Source: Rhodoligotrophos appendicifer | GTDB taxonomy: Bacteria > Pseudomonadota > Alphaproteobacteria > Rhizobiales > Im1 | Length of the DNA: 64,000 nucleotides | Assembly: GCF_007474605.1 (NCBI RefSeq) | Contig: NZ_VHKL01000003.1 | Location: 1-64,000, forward strand | Reading direction: 5' to 3' | In this document: piece by piece, positions 7,388 to 16,274 of the stretch | Layout of the letters: every line of letters starts with the position of its first letter | Position numbering within the stretch: position 1 is the stretch's first letter | Position numbers and translations under genes: made by a program | Notes under the pieces: model-generated | Told to the model about the DNA's origin: nothing | Seen by the model: only the letters and a program-made list of their open reading frames with translations | Databases searched by the model: none

Positions 7388-7800
7388 TCATATATTCTTC
7401 TTTTCTTTCAAAGGCTTAACGACTGTTTTGGTGATTTCTTTGTAGGGATAGCCAACTACTGTTCGCCTTATGCCCCATCGCGCGGTGATCGCCTGATAAC
7501 CCGAAATGATCTGGTCGGCCGCAGCGGTATATCGTGCGACCTTTTTGTCGTCTTATAGCCGGTGACGGCTTTGATCTGCTGGTTTGAACAGCCGGTCTTA
7601 GCGAGCCTTCGCGCGGCTGCCTTACGTAGCCCGTGCGACGAACAGTGCGGGAGCTGACCTTCGTTACAGCGGTCTCGGAACCATTGCCAAAGCCGGGGGC
7701 CGTAAACGGCTTGCCAAAGCTCGCAACGAGAAACGTCACGTTGGCGCGAGGGGTCTGTTCGAGCACCGCGCACAGCGCGGAATGCACCTTGATCTCTAGC
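7388..7800 (-). pseudogene. Tyrosine recombinase/phage integrase, C-terminal remnant with two frameshifts
   Basis: Three minus-strand frames join end to end. About 7800-7684 gives EIKVHSALCAVLEQTPR and FLVASFGKPFTAPGFGN. From 7683 the next frame gives WFRDRCNEGQLPHCSSHGLR and AKTGCSNQQIKAVTGYKTTK to about 7543. The third frame gives KVARYTAAADQIISGYQ to a TGA at 7388. These match the catalytic C-terminus of P4/rhizobial-island integrases, including HGLR (box II) and RYTAAAD with the nucleophilic Tyr. The N-terminal DNA-binding domain is absent. The gene is inactive unless the frameshifts are sequence errors. Confidence 0.7.
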
Positions 7801-7928
7801 AGCGCATTGGCCTCAACACATATGGTAGCCGCGCAGCTCCCTCGAACCGAGCTTCGTTTCCCGGGCGCCATCGTTCCGGGCGGGAACGGAGGGCTCTCCA
7901 TATCGTTTGCAAACGGGAGGGGCGAAAA

Positions 7929-8960
7929 ATGCAGAGACGCTATGTTTCCGTGGCCGTAGTGACCGTTTTGCTCGGGGCACTTCTGGTCCTTGCCCCCGAC
8001 GTGCTCCTGATCATTTTCGCTGGTCTCCTCTTCGCAGTCTTTCTGCATAGCGGAGGTGACTGGATCGCACGCAAAAGCGGTCTTCCACATGGAATCGGGG
8101 TAGGCACATTCGCCTTGGCGTTGGTCCTTTTTCTGGTGGGCGCTGTCTTGGCTTTCGCCCCTGAAATGGTGACCCAGTTCGATGAATTATCGAGGCAAGT
8201 GCCGGAAGCGGCTGGAAGTGTCCGCGAGCATATCGAGGCGTATGCCTGGGGGGAGCGTCTGCTGGAGCGCATTTCTCCTGAAGGCCTGCTCTCGAACGGG
8301 GGACGTTCGGCTGCCGCCACAGCCGTGTCATCCACTTTTGGCGCCCTGGGGAACGTGGTCATCATTGTCTTTATCGGCCTCTACGGTGCAATCGCCCCGT
8401 CCGCCTACCGTAACGGTCTCGTTGCGCTCATAGCTCCCACGCTGCGGCCGCGGGCAACAGAGGTCTTGGACCGGCTTGGACAGACGTTGCGCAACTGGCT
8501 AACTGCTCAGCTCATGGCGATGGCCGTTGTCGGGATCCTCACAGGCGGGGGTCTCTGGCTGCTGGGTATTCCATTGGCCTTTATGCTCGGACTCATTGCT
8601 GCGCTTCTCGCCTTCATTCCCAATATCGGCCCAGTGCTTGCCGCCATTCCAGCTGTGCTCCTTGCCATTCCCGACGGCCTTACCACCACCCTGCTGGTGA
8701 TTGCAGTCTATGTCGCCGTCCAGACCATTGAGAGTTATGTGATCACGCCCCTGATCCAGCAAGAAAAGGTGTCGCTGCCTCCTGCCCTGATCATTTCGGC
8801 TCAACTGCTCCTGGGAGTTCTCTTTGGGCTGATTGGGCTCGCGCTGGCCACACCGATTGCCGCGGTTCTGATGACGCTGATCCAGGAAGTCTACGTGAGG
8901 GACTATCTCGATCGAGAAGAGCTGGCAGAAAAACCGGAAGAGTTCGCACCTGAAAGATAG
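7929..8960 (+). CDS. AI-2E family transporter (PerM/YdiK-like permease)
   Basis: This 343-aa polytopic inner-membrane protein has about eight hydrophobic segments. It follows the family layout: two early helices (8-30 and 55-75), a soluble loop (about 85-130), then the conserved block with LLAFIPNIGPVLAAIPAVLL (about 230-250) and SYVITPLIQQEKVSLPP near 280-297. Members export autoinducer-2 or are small-ion/peptide permeases; the substrate is unknown. Length is typical. The ATG is preceded by GGGAGGGG. It stands alone next to the integrase remnant. Confidence 0.88.
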   Translation: MQRRYVSVAVVTVLLGALLVLAPDVLLIIFAGLLFAVFLHSGGDWIARKSGLPHGIGVGTFALALVLFLVGAVLAFAPEMVTQFDELSRQVPEAAGSVREHIEAYAWGERLLERISPEGLLSNGGRSAAATAVSSTFGALGNVVIIVFIGLYGAIAPSAYRNGLVALIAPTLRPRATEVLDRLGQTLRNWLTAQLMAMAVVGILTGGGLWLLGIPLAFMLGLIAALLAFIPNIGPVLAAIPAVLLAIPDGLTTTLLVIAVYVAVQTIESYVITPLIQQEKVSLPPALIISAQLLLGVLFGLIGLALATPIAAVLMTLIQEVYVRDYLDREELAEKPEEFAPER

Positions 8961-9005
8961 GTCGTTGCCGACGCGGAAGCGCCGGCTTCGATGAAGCAGT
9001 GGCAA

Positions 9006-9446
9006 TGGCTATGGGACGCTGGGGTCCCGGATCCTGGAGCCCGGCGATCTCGTCCATCTGGAGATCGGCGGCGTCGAGCGACGCTACAACTGCATCGGAA
9101 TGCAGAGCTTCGCAGTGCCGGGAGCGCCTCCCAACCAGCCGCTCGGGCCCTTTACTATGTACGCTGCGGTGTCTCCGTGCCGGCCGAACGCGCGGCGCGC
9201 CGATGTTCCCGCGACCCACGTCGAAGCGGCTACGGGGTCGGCATCGGATATCCGCCCAGTTGGCTGGAGCCCCTGAAGATCACGCGCAGCTCGACCGATG
9301 TCTTAGCCCCTTGGACCACATTCGTTCTACATGCCTGCCTGCTGGACGAGGCCGAGCGCATCGGCGAGCTGGTCGGCGGCACCTATGCGATGACGGAAAC
9401 CGGCTCCGAACTGCTCTCGGGGGCCGGTGATGTGGAGCTCTGCTGA
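9006..9446 (+). pseudogene. M24 peptidase (DoeA-like) remnant, C-terminal half
   Basis: Shifting frames give parts of an M24 'pita-bread' hydrolase: ILEPGDLVHLEIGGVERRYN and CIGMQSFAVPGAPP early, then GYGVGIGYPPSWLEPLKI and LLDEAERIGELVGGTYAMTE to the stop at 9446. These correspond to the C-terminal half of the DoeA-like family, to which the intact gene at 23158 also belongs. The start is missing and at least two frame changes occur. It is probably a relic of another catabolic cluster. Confidence 0.6.
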
Positions 9447-9490
9447 GAGCCTCTGACGCCTGTGGCTGCGCGCACCGAGGCAGCGCCATG

Positions 9491-10516
9491 TCACTGGACG
9501 AAAGTGACAGTCACTCCCTTCTTGACCATACCAGCCAACTCCTCGGCATCCCAATTGGTCAGACGGATACAGCCGTGTGAGGCTGTCTTATCGATCTCTG
9601 ACGGCTCCGGAGTTCCATGGATCCCATAGGTCGGCTCGGTCAGATCGATCCACATCGTGCCGACGGGATTGTTGGGACCCGGGGCGAGTATCAGTGCCTT
9701 CGTGTTTTGGCCCTGCTGGAAGTTGACATCCGGATTATAAGTGTAATTGGGATTTGGGGCGATGGCCGCGACTTTATGCTTCCCCTTGGGTGAGGGATTA
9801 TCGTCGCTCCCGACCGTCGCAGGATAGGCGACCAGCAATTTATCCTGAGCGTCATAGGCGCGAAGCTGGCCGAGCTTCTTGTCAGCCTCCATGCGCGCGA
9901 CGGTCCCCTCGATAGGCTTGCCTGGGATCGCCACCACGATCTGCTCGCCTTTGGAAAAGCTCGCCTGCGGATTGAGCGCTTTGAGAAAGTCCAGATCCAT
10001 GTGGAATTTCTCCGACAGAGCTTCGGCGACACTGGTGAAACCGAGAAATTTGAGCTTTGCCAATTCGGCGTAATCCGTCGGCAAAGGATCGACGATCTCC
10101 GACACGTCTTCAGCGCTGATCGTGTAGCGGGTGACAACGGGATCCTTCGTTTCGAGCAGGTCGATCACCTCCTCATCGAGGATGCCATCGACCGGGAGGG
10201 CGTTCAGCGCCTCAAAGGTCCTTATAGCCTTACTCACATTTTCCCCGTCGAAACCATCAATGACGGCAGGCGACGCGCCCGCGCGGTCGAGCAAGATCTG
10301 CAGGCGTGCGATTGCTGGATTCGGCAGGCTCTTTTGCTCGATCTCCTTTACGGCGCCCTCCTGGGCAGTTCCCGTATCGACTGCGCCTCGCTCCATCAAG
10401 CTGTCCAGTGAAACGGAATTGATCGCCTCCAGGGTCAACGTCTTCGGTTCCTGAGCCTGGGCAGACATGCCGATGGCCATCAACCCGAGAAGGCAGACCC
10501 AGCAGCGATGAATCAT
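9491..10516 (-). CDS. L,D-transpeptidase (YkuD family)
   Basis: This 341-aa secreted enzyme crosslinks peptidoglycan or anchors proteins to it through a cysteine thioester. A signal peptide (MIHRCWVCLLGLMAIGMSAQ) fits the ATG at 10516, chosen over longer in-frame starts for that reason. A peptidoglycan-binding-like helical domain (about 60-120) precedes a LysM-like region and the C-terminal YkuD domain. The catalytic motif is GIHGTPEPSEIDKTASHGCI then RLTN near the end, with His, Ser-His-Gly-Cys and Arg all present. It acts in the periplasm and appears monocistronic. Confidence 0.9.
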   Translation of the reverse strand: MIHRCWVCLLGLMAIGMSAQAQEPKTLTLEAINSVSLDSLMERGAVDTGTAQEGAVKEIEQKSLPNPAIARLQILLDRAGASPAVIDGFDGENVSKAIRTFEALNALPVDGILDEEVIDLLETKDPVVTRYTISAEDVSEIVDPLPTDYAELAKLKFLGFTSVAEALSEKFHMDLDFLKALNPQASFSKGEQIVVAIPGKPIEGTVARMEADKKLGQLRAYDAQDKLLVAYPATVGSDDNPSPKGKHKVAAIAPNPNYTYNPDVNFQQGQNTKALILAPGPNNPVGTMWIDLTEPTYGIHGTPEPSEIDKTASHGCIRLTNWDAEELAGMVKKGVTVTFVQ

Positions 10517-10725
10517 TGGAGGTCCCATCATTAATGATTTGCGTGGGAACCGTCTGGTCCGCACGAGCCCATTCGATGCTGTGCCAAAGCAGTCAATGCG
10601 TATCGACGCTTGCATTTACCTCCGTTTAAACCCCTGGGGCCGATTTGGTTGCTTCAAACGTCAGGTCATCGGGATAAGCCTCGACACAAATCGAGGCTCT
10701 CCAGAGACTTCAGCGGGTTCAAGAC

Positions 10726-10973
10726 CTAACTTTCTTGGTGGTGATGGAAAGCGCAGGCGAGCTTGTTTCCGTGCGGGTTGCGAATAGCAGACATAGAAGT
10801 GCTGGCCATAGGCTTCCCTTGTGCCTGGCGCCTCTTCGCTTTTGCCGCCATTTTCAACTGCCGCCGCGTAGAAGCGGTCGACCTCGCTCTCGTTTTTCCC
10901 CCGCAAGACGATAAAAGGGGATGGATCGCTTCAAGTCGCGAACTCCCAGCGTCGTGTAGAGTGTCATCGTCAT
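10726..10973 (-). pseudogene. VOC family remnant with internal deletion and frameshift
   Basis: A good ribosome binding site (GAGGTGCTGCTG) precedes ATG at 10973, and the start reads MTMTLYTTLGVRDLKRSIPF, a typical VOC N-terminus. It then jumps to the second VOC half in another frame (EVDRFYAAAVENGGKSEEAP, REAYGQHFYVCY) and again to IRNPHGNKLACAFHH before the stop at 10726. The central 60 or so residues of a normal VOC protein (about 130 aa) are missing. The gene is inactive. Confidence 0.6.
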
Positions 10974-11218
10974 CAGCAGCACCTCGCGTGGACAACGGAA
11001 ATGAAACCGGCCACGCCTAATTTCATTCAGGTTTGAGATCATCGAGAGGCGCGCTTTTTACTCTGCGTGTTGGGCGGACTCAGCCACTCTATAAAGCGTC
11101 GGTGCAGCGGGCGACCACGCTCTCCTTAAGCTGCGTTAAATGAAGGAGGGCTAGGGGATCATTTGCATCGAAGATCCGCGTTGCCAAGGTGGATGGCGTT
11201 GTCAATTAGGAGACGCAT
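10974..11218. other. Leader region of the SDR gene
   Basis: No gene was found here. The last bases (TTAGGAGACGCAT) are the ribosome binding site of the gene at 11219. No clear -35/-10 pair or operator is evident. Confidence 0.4.
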
Positions 11219-12511
11219 ATGCGAATTCTAGTGCTCGGCGGGACAGGTCTTATCGGGTCCTCTGTCGTCGCACGATTGATCTCCGTCGGGCACGAGGTCG
11301 TCGGACTCGCCCGCGATGTCCGGGATGGCGCTTTGCGCCTGCCTGAGGCGCAATGGGTCGCGATCGATCTGGCCGAGCTGCGCGATGCGCGTTCGTGGCT
11401 GCCCCATCTCTCGGGGATTGATGCTGTCGTCAACTGTGCGGGCATATTGCAGGATGCGCCCGGGGACAGTACGCACGCCGCCCATGTGAGTGCGATCACC
11501 GGGCTCAGTTTGGCCTGTGAAGAGGTCGGAATCAGGCGCTTCATCCAGCTTTCTGCAATCGGCGTCGATCGCGATGCTCCCAGTGCGTTTTCAGCAACCA
11601 AGCGCGACGGCGATGCGGTGCTGATGGCCCGCGACCTCGATTGGGTCGTTCTTCGACCCTCCGTTGTGGTCGGCCGCCGCGCCTATGGCGGCAGTGCCCT
11701 CTTCCGCGGTCTTGCAGGGCTGCCAATCCTCCCGGTCCTACCCGACACCGGGCCTTTGCAGGTCGTTCAACTCGACCAGGTCATTGAGACCATCCTGTTC
11801 TTCCTCACGCCTGGTGCCCCCTCGCGTTTAATACTGGACCTTGTCGGGCCAGATCGCTTGTCCATGACGGACATCGTTCGGCGATATCGACGCTGGCTCG
11901 GGTGGGGCGAGCCCATCCTCCTGAGCATGCCGCGATGGGCGGGTACTTTCCTCTTTCGGCTGGGGGACTTCGCCGGTCTCCTCGGTTGGCGCCCGCCCAT
12001 CCGATCGACGGCGCAGAAGGAGATGGCACGCGGTGCGGTTGGGGACCCCAGTGCCTGGATAAAGGCGACCGGGATCACCCCAATAGCGCTGGACGCTGCG
12101 CTGGTGGCGGAGCCGGCTGCGGTGCAGGAGCGTTGGTTCGCTGTTCTCTACGTCCTGAAGCCCGTCCTATTCACGGTCTTCTCGCTGTTCTGGATCATCA
12201 CCGGACTTCTGTCGATCGGACCGGGATACCAGATCGGCGTCGCGATGATGGAGGAAGGTGGCGCGGGTGAATTAAGCGCTCCCTCCGTCATCGCCGGCGG
12301 CCTCGCCGATCTGATCATCGGGCTCGGCATCGCCTTTAGGCGAACCACAAGGATCGCACTCCTCGCTGCCTTGGGCATCTCCCTCTTCTATGCGCTTGCA
12401 GGAACCCTGATCCTGCCGAGGCTGTGGATCGATCCCTTGGGACCGATGTTAAAGATCTGGCCAATCATCGTGCTCAACCTCATTGCGCTGGGGATCCTGA
12501 GAGACCGTTGA
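11219..12511 (+). CDS. SDR (NAD(P)-binding) protein with DoxX-like membrane domain
   Basis: This 430-aa two-part protein has residues 1-290 as an atypical short-chain dehydrogenase/NmrA-like Rossmann domain with MRILVLGGTGLIGSSVVARL (GxxGxxG). Residues about 305-430 are a four-helix DoxX-like membrane domain (VLYVLKPVLFTVFSLFWIIT, IALLAALGISLFYALAGTLI). Similar fusions are annotated as NAD-dependent epimerase or complex I intermediate-like proteins; the substrate is unknown. The ATG follows TTAGGAG. Its stop overlaps the next start (TGATG), so the two genes are translationally coupled. Confidence 0.88.
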   Translation: MRILVLGGTGLIGSSVVARLISVGHEVVGLARDVRDGALRLPEAQWVAIDLAELRDARSWLPHLSGIDAVVNCAGILQDAPGDSTHAAHVSAITGLSLACEEVGIRRFIQLSAIGVDRDAPSAFSATKRDGDAVLMARDLDWVVLRPSVVVGRRAYGGSALFRGLAGLPILPVLPDTGPLQVVQLDQVIETILFFLTPGAPSRLILDLVGPDRLSMTDIVRRYRRWLGWGEPILLSMPRWAGTFLFRLGDFAGLLGWRPPIRSTAQKEMARGAVGDPSAWIKATGITPIALDAALVAEPAAVQERWFAVLYVLKPVLFTVFSLFWIITGLLSIGPGYQIGVAMMEEGGAGELSAPSVIAGGLADLIIGLGIAFRRTTRIALLAALGISLFYALAGTLILPRLWIDPLGPMLKIWPIIVLNLIALGILRDR

Positions 12512-13008
12512 TGCTCTATTTCGTCCTCAAATACCTCCATATCATGGGCGCAAGCGTCCTGTTGGGGAACGGCGCCGGCATCGCATTCTTCATGTTGATG
12601 GCGCATCTGACCGGCGAAGCATTGAAGATCGCTGCTGTCGCGCGCATCGTGGTGCTGGCGGATTTTCTGTTCACGGCAACCGCCGTCGTGTTGCAGCCGG
12701 TCACCGGGATCGCTCTCGCCTGGCATGTGGGGTATTCGCTGACCGAGGGATGGATCGTGCTGTCGATCATCCTTTATCTCGTGACAGGTGCCTTCTGGCT
12801 GCCCGTGGTGTGGATTCAGATGCGGCTGCGCGACATCGCCGAAGCCGCGGCCTCGGAGGGCGTGCCGCTGCCACCTCTCTATCACCGCCTGTTCTGGACA
12901 TGGTTCGTCTTCGGTTTCCCGGCTTTCGGAGCTGTCATGGCTATTTTCTGGCTGATGATCACGCGGCCCGCGTTCAACCTGTTCTTCCACGCAGCAGGTG
13001 TGAGCTGA
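12511..13008 (+). CDS. DUF2269 integral membrane protein
   Basis: This 165-aa protein has four membrane segments: about 3-25, 43-65, 82-105 and 130-152. It matches the DUF2269 pattern (YFVLKYLHIMGASVLLGNGA at the N-terminus). Function is unknown. It is coupled to the upstream SDR-DoxX-like gene by a one-base TGATG overlap; that pairing recurs in alphaproteobacteria and suggests a joint membrane redox role. The start at 12511 is set by the overlap. Confidence 0.85.
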   Translation: MLYFVLKYLHIMGASVLLGNGAGIAFFMLMAHLTGEALKIAAVARIVVLADFLFTATAVVLQPVTGIALAWHVGYSLTEGWIVLSIILYLVTGAFWLPVVWIQMRLRDIAEAAASEGVPLPPLYHRLFWTWFVFGFPAFGAVMAIFWLMITRPAFNLFFHAAGVS

Positions 13009-13271
13009 CCGGTGGGGCATCTTCTGCGTGGGACTGAACAATGCGCATGCTCAGGAACTGGATACGACCTCGCTGATCACTCGGAAGCTTGAACGATGGG
13101 CGAATTATGCAAACGTCGCGGCTCGATCCGCTGGAAGCCAAGATCATTCAACGCATAACCGGGGAGGAACAAAGCTGCGCTTCGGGACTGAATCAGACCT
13201 GATCGGTGGTGGAGCGAGGACCAACAGTTCACGGGAGCGACCACTGACAATAATGCCTCTTGATCGCGGCC

Positions 13272-14225
13272 TCAGTGAGGCTGAAGCTCTCCGATTGTTT
13301 CCGCGGCACAGGCGGTGATCACTGCCTCCGGATCACCAGTGTGACCATAGCTCGACCAAGCGGAGAAGCCGAGGCGTTTGAGAATCTCCGGTGAACAACG
13401 GGCAACAACCTCCGGCCTGAGTCCCCGGGAGTAGTTTTCAAGCGGTCTGAACTGCGGACCGCAGCCCACCACGGTAAGTCCGAAGCGGGAGTTTTGGGTT
13501 CGGTTCGGCGCAGCGCCGTGCCAGAGGCGGGCATCGAAAGCAAAGGCGGTACCCGCCGGTCCCACGGCCGGCACTGAGGCGACCTTGTGCGGAACGGAGG
13601 CATCCGGGGCTGAGCCGGAGAGATGGCTTCCCGGAACGAGGCGTGTCGCACCGCCTGCTTCGGTGAAGTCCGTCACCATCCACATGACATTAACAGCGGC
13701 AATCGGGGCGATGGGCTCGCTTGCGGGCGAGAAATCAAGAGATTGTCCCCTGTTGCGCCGTGCATCGGCAGGCCGCGGCGGCGTGCTTCCAGGCCGCTGC
13801 GGCTGCGGCATCCACCATTGGTCGGTATGCAGAGGCATGGTGCCGGCACCGGGATGCTGAATTTGGGCATCGACGCAGGAGATCAGGTAGTCCGATCCGA
13901 TCATGAGCTCGATCATCGACATGGCCAGCTCATGTTCGATCAGCTGGAAGAAGATCTCGCCCTTGTTGAGCAGCATGCCCACCCACTGGTTCACCGGATC
14001 GGTATTGGCGGGGTTCTTCATGTTGTGCAGCGTGCGCTCAGCTGCGGCCTGGTCCGCCAACCGGCGCTGCAGGGTCTCCAGCGCCTGGTCTACGATCGCG
14101 CGGTCAATGATGCAGTATCCCCACCGCCGAAGATCGCCCTCCAAAACCGATTGATCCTGTGTCGCCTTCGGAAGCGCGTCAGGATCCCAAGGCAACGACT
14201 TCACTCCTCCCTCCCTCAACTGCAT
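13272..14225 (-). CDS. Phytanoyl-CoA dioxygenase (PhyH) family Fe(II)/2OG oxygenase
   Basis: This 317-aa cytosolic oxygenase has PhyH-type ligands: His and Asp in MPLHTDQWWMPQPQ (about 139-141) and the distal His in FDARLWHGAAPNRT, with a following Arg for 2-oxoglutarate. The substrate is unknown. The start at 14225 (MQLREGG) has AAAGGA at correct spacing; an in-frame ATG at 14285 has too short a spacing. It is divergent from the TetR gene at 14365, with a palindrome in the shared promoter region, so TetR probably controls it. Confidence 0.85.
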   Translation of the reverse strand: MQLREGGVKSLPWDPDALPKATQDQSVLEGDLRRWGYCIIDRAIVDQALETLQRRLADQAAAERTLHNMKNPANTDPVNQWVGMLLNKGEIFFQLIEHELAMSMIELMIGSDYLISCVDAQIQHPGAGTMPLHTDQWWMPQPQRPGSTPPRPADARRNRGQSLDFSPASEPIAPIAAVNVMWMVTDFTEAGGATRLVPGSHLSGSAPDASVPHKVASVPAVGPAGTAFAFDARLWHGAAPNRTQNSRFGLTVVGCGPQFRPLENYSRGLRPEVVARCSPEILKRLGFSAWSSYGHTGDPEAVITACAAETIGELQPH

Positions 14226-14328
14226 GTTATATCCTTTCTTCCGTCCGATGCGGCCTGGCGGCTTCGCTGTGTCGGCTTGAGCCATGCTCTCCGTTGGCGA
14301 CGCGCCGCTTGAAAGTGGCTCACGCTTT

Positions 14329-14352
14329 ATTTACATACGACTGTATTTAAAT
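14329..14352. promoter_or_regulatory. Probable TetR operator
   Basis: A 24-bp inverted repeat has left arm ATTTACATAC (14329-14338), spacer GACT and right arm GTATTTAAAT (14343-14352); nine of ten positions pair. It ends 12 bases before the TetR ATG and lies about 100 bases upstream of the divergent PhyH start. Position and symmetry fit a TetR-family autoregulatory operator. Confidence 0.6.
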
Positions 14353-14364
14353 GGAAGAGGCAAA

Positions 14365-14922
14365 ATGGTTGGACGCCCGCGCACCATTGATAGGCATAAG
14401 GTTCTGGACGCCGCTGAGGCACTCATCGTGCAGATGGGCGCCGCAGCCCTGAGCTTCGAGTCCGTAGCCAAAGCGGCTGGCATTACCAAGAGCGGGGTTC
14501 AATCCTGTTTCGGAACCAAGGACAAGCTGATTCGTTCGATCATCCAGAGGTGGATAGAGGCCTTTGAACGGGACGTCACCAATCGGTCCGCAGGCGACAG
14601 GTCAGCTCGCTCCGTGATCCGGGGGCATATCGAAGCCACGCGCGACAGCGATCAAGCGAAGAATTCACGCTCCGCCGCGATGATGACTGCTCTGTTGCAG
14701 CGACCTGACCAGGTGGCAGAGACCCGACAATGGTACATGAGCCGGTTGGCGCCGTTGAAGATTGCGGACAGGGAGGACAGGAAGCTGGCCCTGGCCCTGC
14801 TGGCCGGCGAGGGCGCCTTCTTTCTGCGGACCTTCGGTCTGATTGAACTTGATGACGCCGACTGGGATCGCCTGTTCGCAGACATGCTTGCCATGGTGCA
14901 AGACGAACCGACAAATAACTGA
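14365..14922 (+). CDS. TetR/AcrR family transcriptional regulator
   Basis: This 185-aa protein has an N-terminal HTH (VLDAAEALIVQMGAAALSFE, then AKAAGITKSGVQSCFGTKDK; about 12-55) and a helical ligand-binding C-terminus resembling TetR_C_33-type domains. It presumably represses the divergent PhyH gene, and perhaps the Fsr-like pump whose gene converges from the right. The start at 14365 has GGAAGAGGC upstream and follows the palindromic operator directly. Confidence 0.87.
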   Translation: MVGRPRTIDRHKVLDAAEALIVQMGAAALSFESVAKAAGITKSGVQSCFGTKDKLIRSIIQRWIEAFERDVTNRSAGDRSARSVIRGHIEATRDSDQAKNSRSAAMMTALLQRPDQVAETRQWYMSRLAPLKIADREDRKLALALLAGEGAFFLRTFGLIELDDADWDRLFADMLAMVQDEPTNN

Positions 14923-14990
14923 TGATCCCGTGTGAGACGGCAGCGCCGGGAGCGAGTGCCAGCCGTCATCGGCGCCGTTCCGCCTCAGAT

Positions 14991-16274
14991 CTAGGGTCGG
15001 AGGCGGTGCGTGTTTGGCAGAAAGTAAATGAGGAAGCCGATCATGGGCAGAAATGCACAGAGGCGATAGACGAAGGTGATCGACGTCCAATCGGCAAGTT
15101 CGCCAAGAAAGGCCGCCCCGATCCCGCCAAGGCCAAAAGAAAGTCCGAAGAAGATGCCGGAGACGAGGCCGATCTTTCCCGGGACCAGTTCCTGGGCATA
15201 AACGACGATCGCCGGGAAGGCCGAGGAGAGGATAAGGCCGATGATGATCGAGAAAGCGATGGTCCAAGACAGGTCCATGAAAGGCAGCAAGAGAGTGAAG
15301 GGCAGCGCCCCCAAGATCGAGAACCACAAAACGAACTTTCGACCGACGCGATCGCCGATGGGCCCTCCCGAGATCGTGCCAACGGCCACTGCGGCGAGGA
15401 ATACGAAAAGGAGGAGCTGCGACTGCTGCACCGTGACGGCGAACCTCTCCATCAAATAAAAGGTGTAATAGCTGGTGAAGGCCGCCATGTAGAAGAACTT
15501 CGAGAACATCAGCCCCGCTAAGATCGACAGGGACCGCAAGACGACTGGGCGCGGCAAGTTTGGCAGTGCCATGGAGACGGCTGCTTTTGGTTTGCGCATG
15601 TGGTCTCGGTACCAGACGCCGACCCAGGTCAGCAGCATCATGGCGACCAGCGCGACAAGCGAAAACCACGCAACGCCGATCTGACCCCGCGAAATGACGA
15701 TCACGGCAGCGAGCAGCGGGCCGATGGCGCTACCAAAATTGCCACCCACCTGAAACAGCGATTGGGCCAGGCCGTGGCGCCCGCCTGACGACAGCCGTGC
15801 GATCCGAGACGCTTCAGGATGAAAGATGGAGGAGCCGATGCCGACGAGCGAGACCGCCACAAGAAGCATCCAATAGGTTGAGGCTAGTGATAAAGAGACC
15901 AATCCAATGAAGGTAAAGCCCATGCCCAATGGGAGGGAAAAGGGTTTCGGATGTTTGTCCGTATAGATGCCGACCATCGGCTGCAGGATCGAAGCTGTTA
16001 ACTGGAAGGCAAGTTGGATCAATCCCACCTGCCCGAAGCTGAGCGTGAATTCCTGCTTCAATATCGGATAGACCGAAGGGATCACTGATTGCATGAGGTC
16101 GTTCAGCAAATGCGACAGGCTGATGGCGACCAGAATACCCATAGTAGTCCTCGACCCGCCACTCGATGCGGCTGGTCCCTCCACTTGGGCTGACGTCAAA
16201 GCAAGTTCTGTGGCGGGCTGACCCACGGCACGTTCCTTCGATCGGATCGACACGACCACGGAGTCATCCCGCAA
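14991..16274 (-). CDS. MFS transporter, fosmidomycin-resistance (Fsr) type
   Basis: This 427-aa 12-helix inner-membrane efflux protein has an N-terminus matching Fsr: GILVAISLSHLLNDLMQSVI, then QPMVGIYTDKHPKP (MFS motif A variant) and GIGSSIFHPEASRIARLSSG. Fsr pumps export fosmidomycin and some other drugs; the true substrate here is unknown. The start is uncertain: TTG at 16274 gives a 44-residue tail, while ATG at 16142 (MGILVAIS) has GAGGA upstream and would remove it. It converges with the TetR gene. Confidence 0.85.
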   Translation of the reverse strand: MRDDSVVVSIRSKERAVGQPATELALTSAQVEGPAASSGGSRTTMGILVAISLSHLLNDLMQSVIPSVYPILKQEFTLSFGQVGLIQLAFQLTASILQPMVGIYTDKHPKPFSLPLGMGFTFIGLVSLSLASTYWMLLVAVSLVGIGSSIFHPEASRIARLSSGGRHGLAQSLFQVGGNFGSAIGPLLAAVIVISRGQIGVAWFSLVALVAMMLLTWVGVWYRDHMRKPKAAVSMALPNLPRPVVLRSLSILAGLMFSKFFYMAAFTSYYTFYLMERFAVTVQQSQLLLFVFLAAVAVGTISGGPIGDRVGRKFVLWFSILGALPFTLLLPFMDLSWTIAFSIIIGLILSSAFPAIVVYAQELVPGKIGLVSGIFFGLSFGLGGIGAAFLGELADWTSITFVYRLCAFLPMIGFLIYFLPNTHRLRP

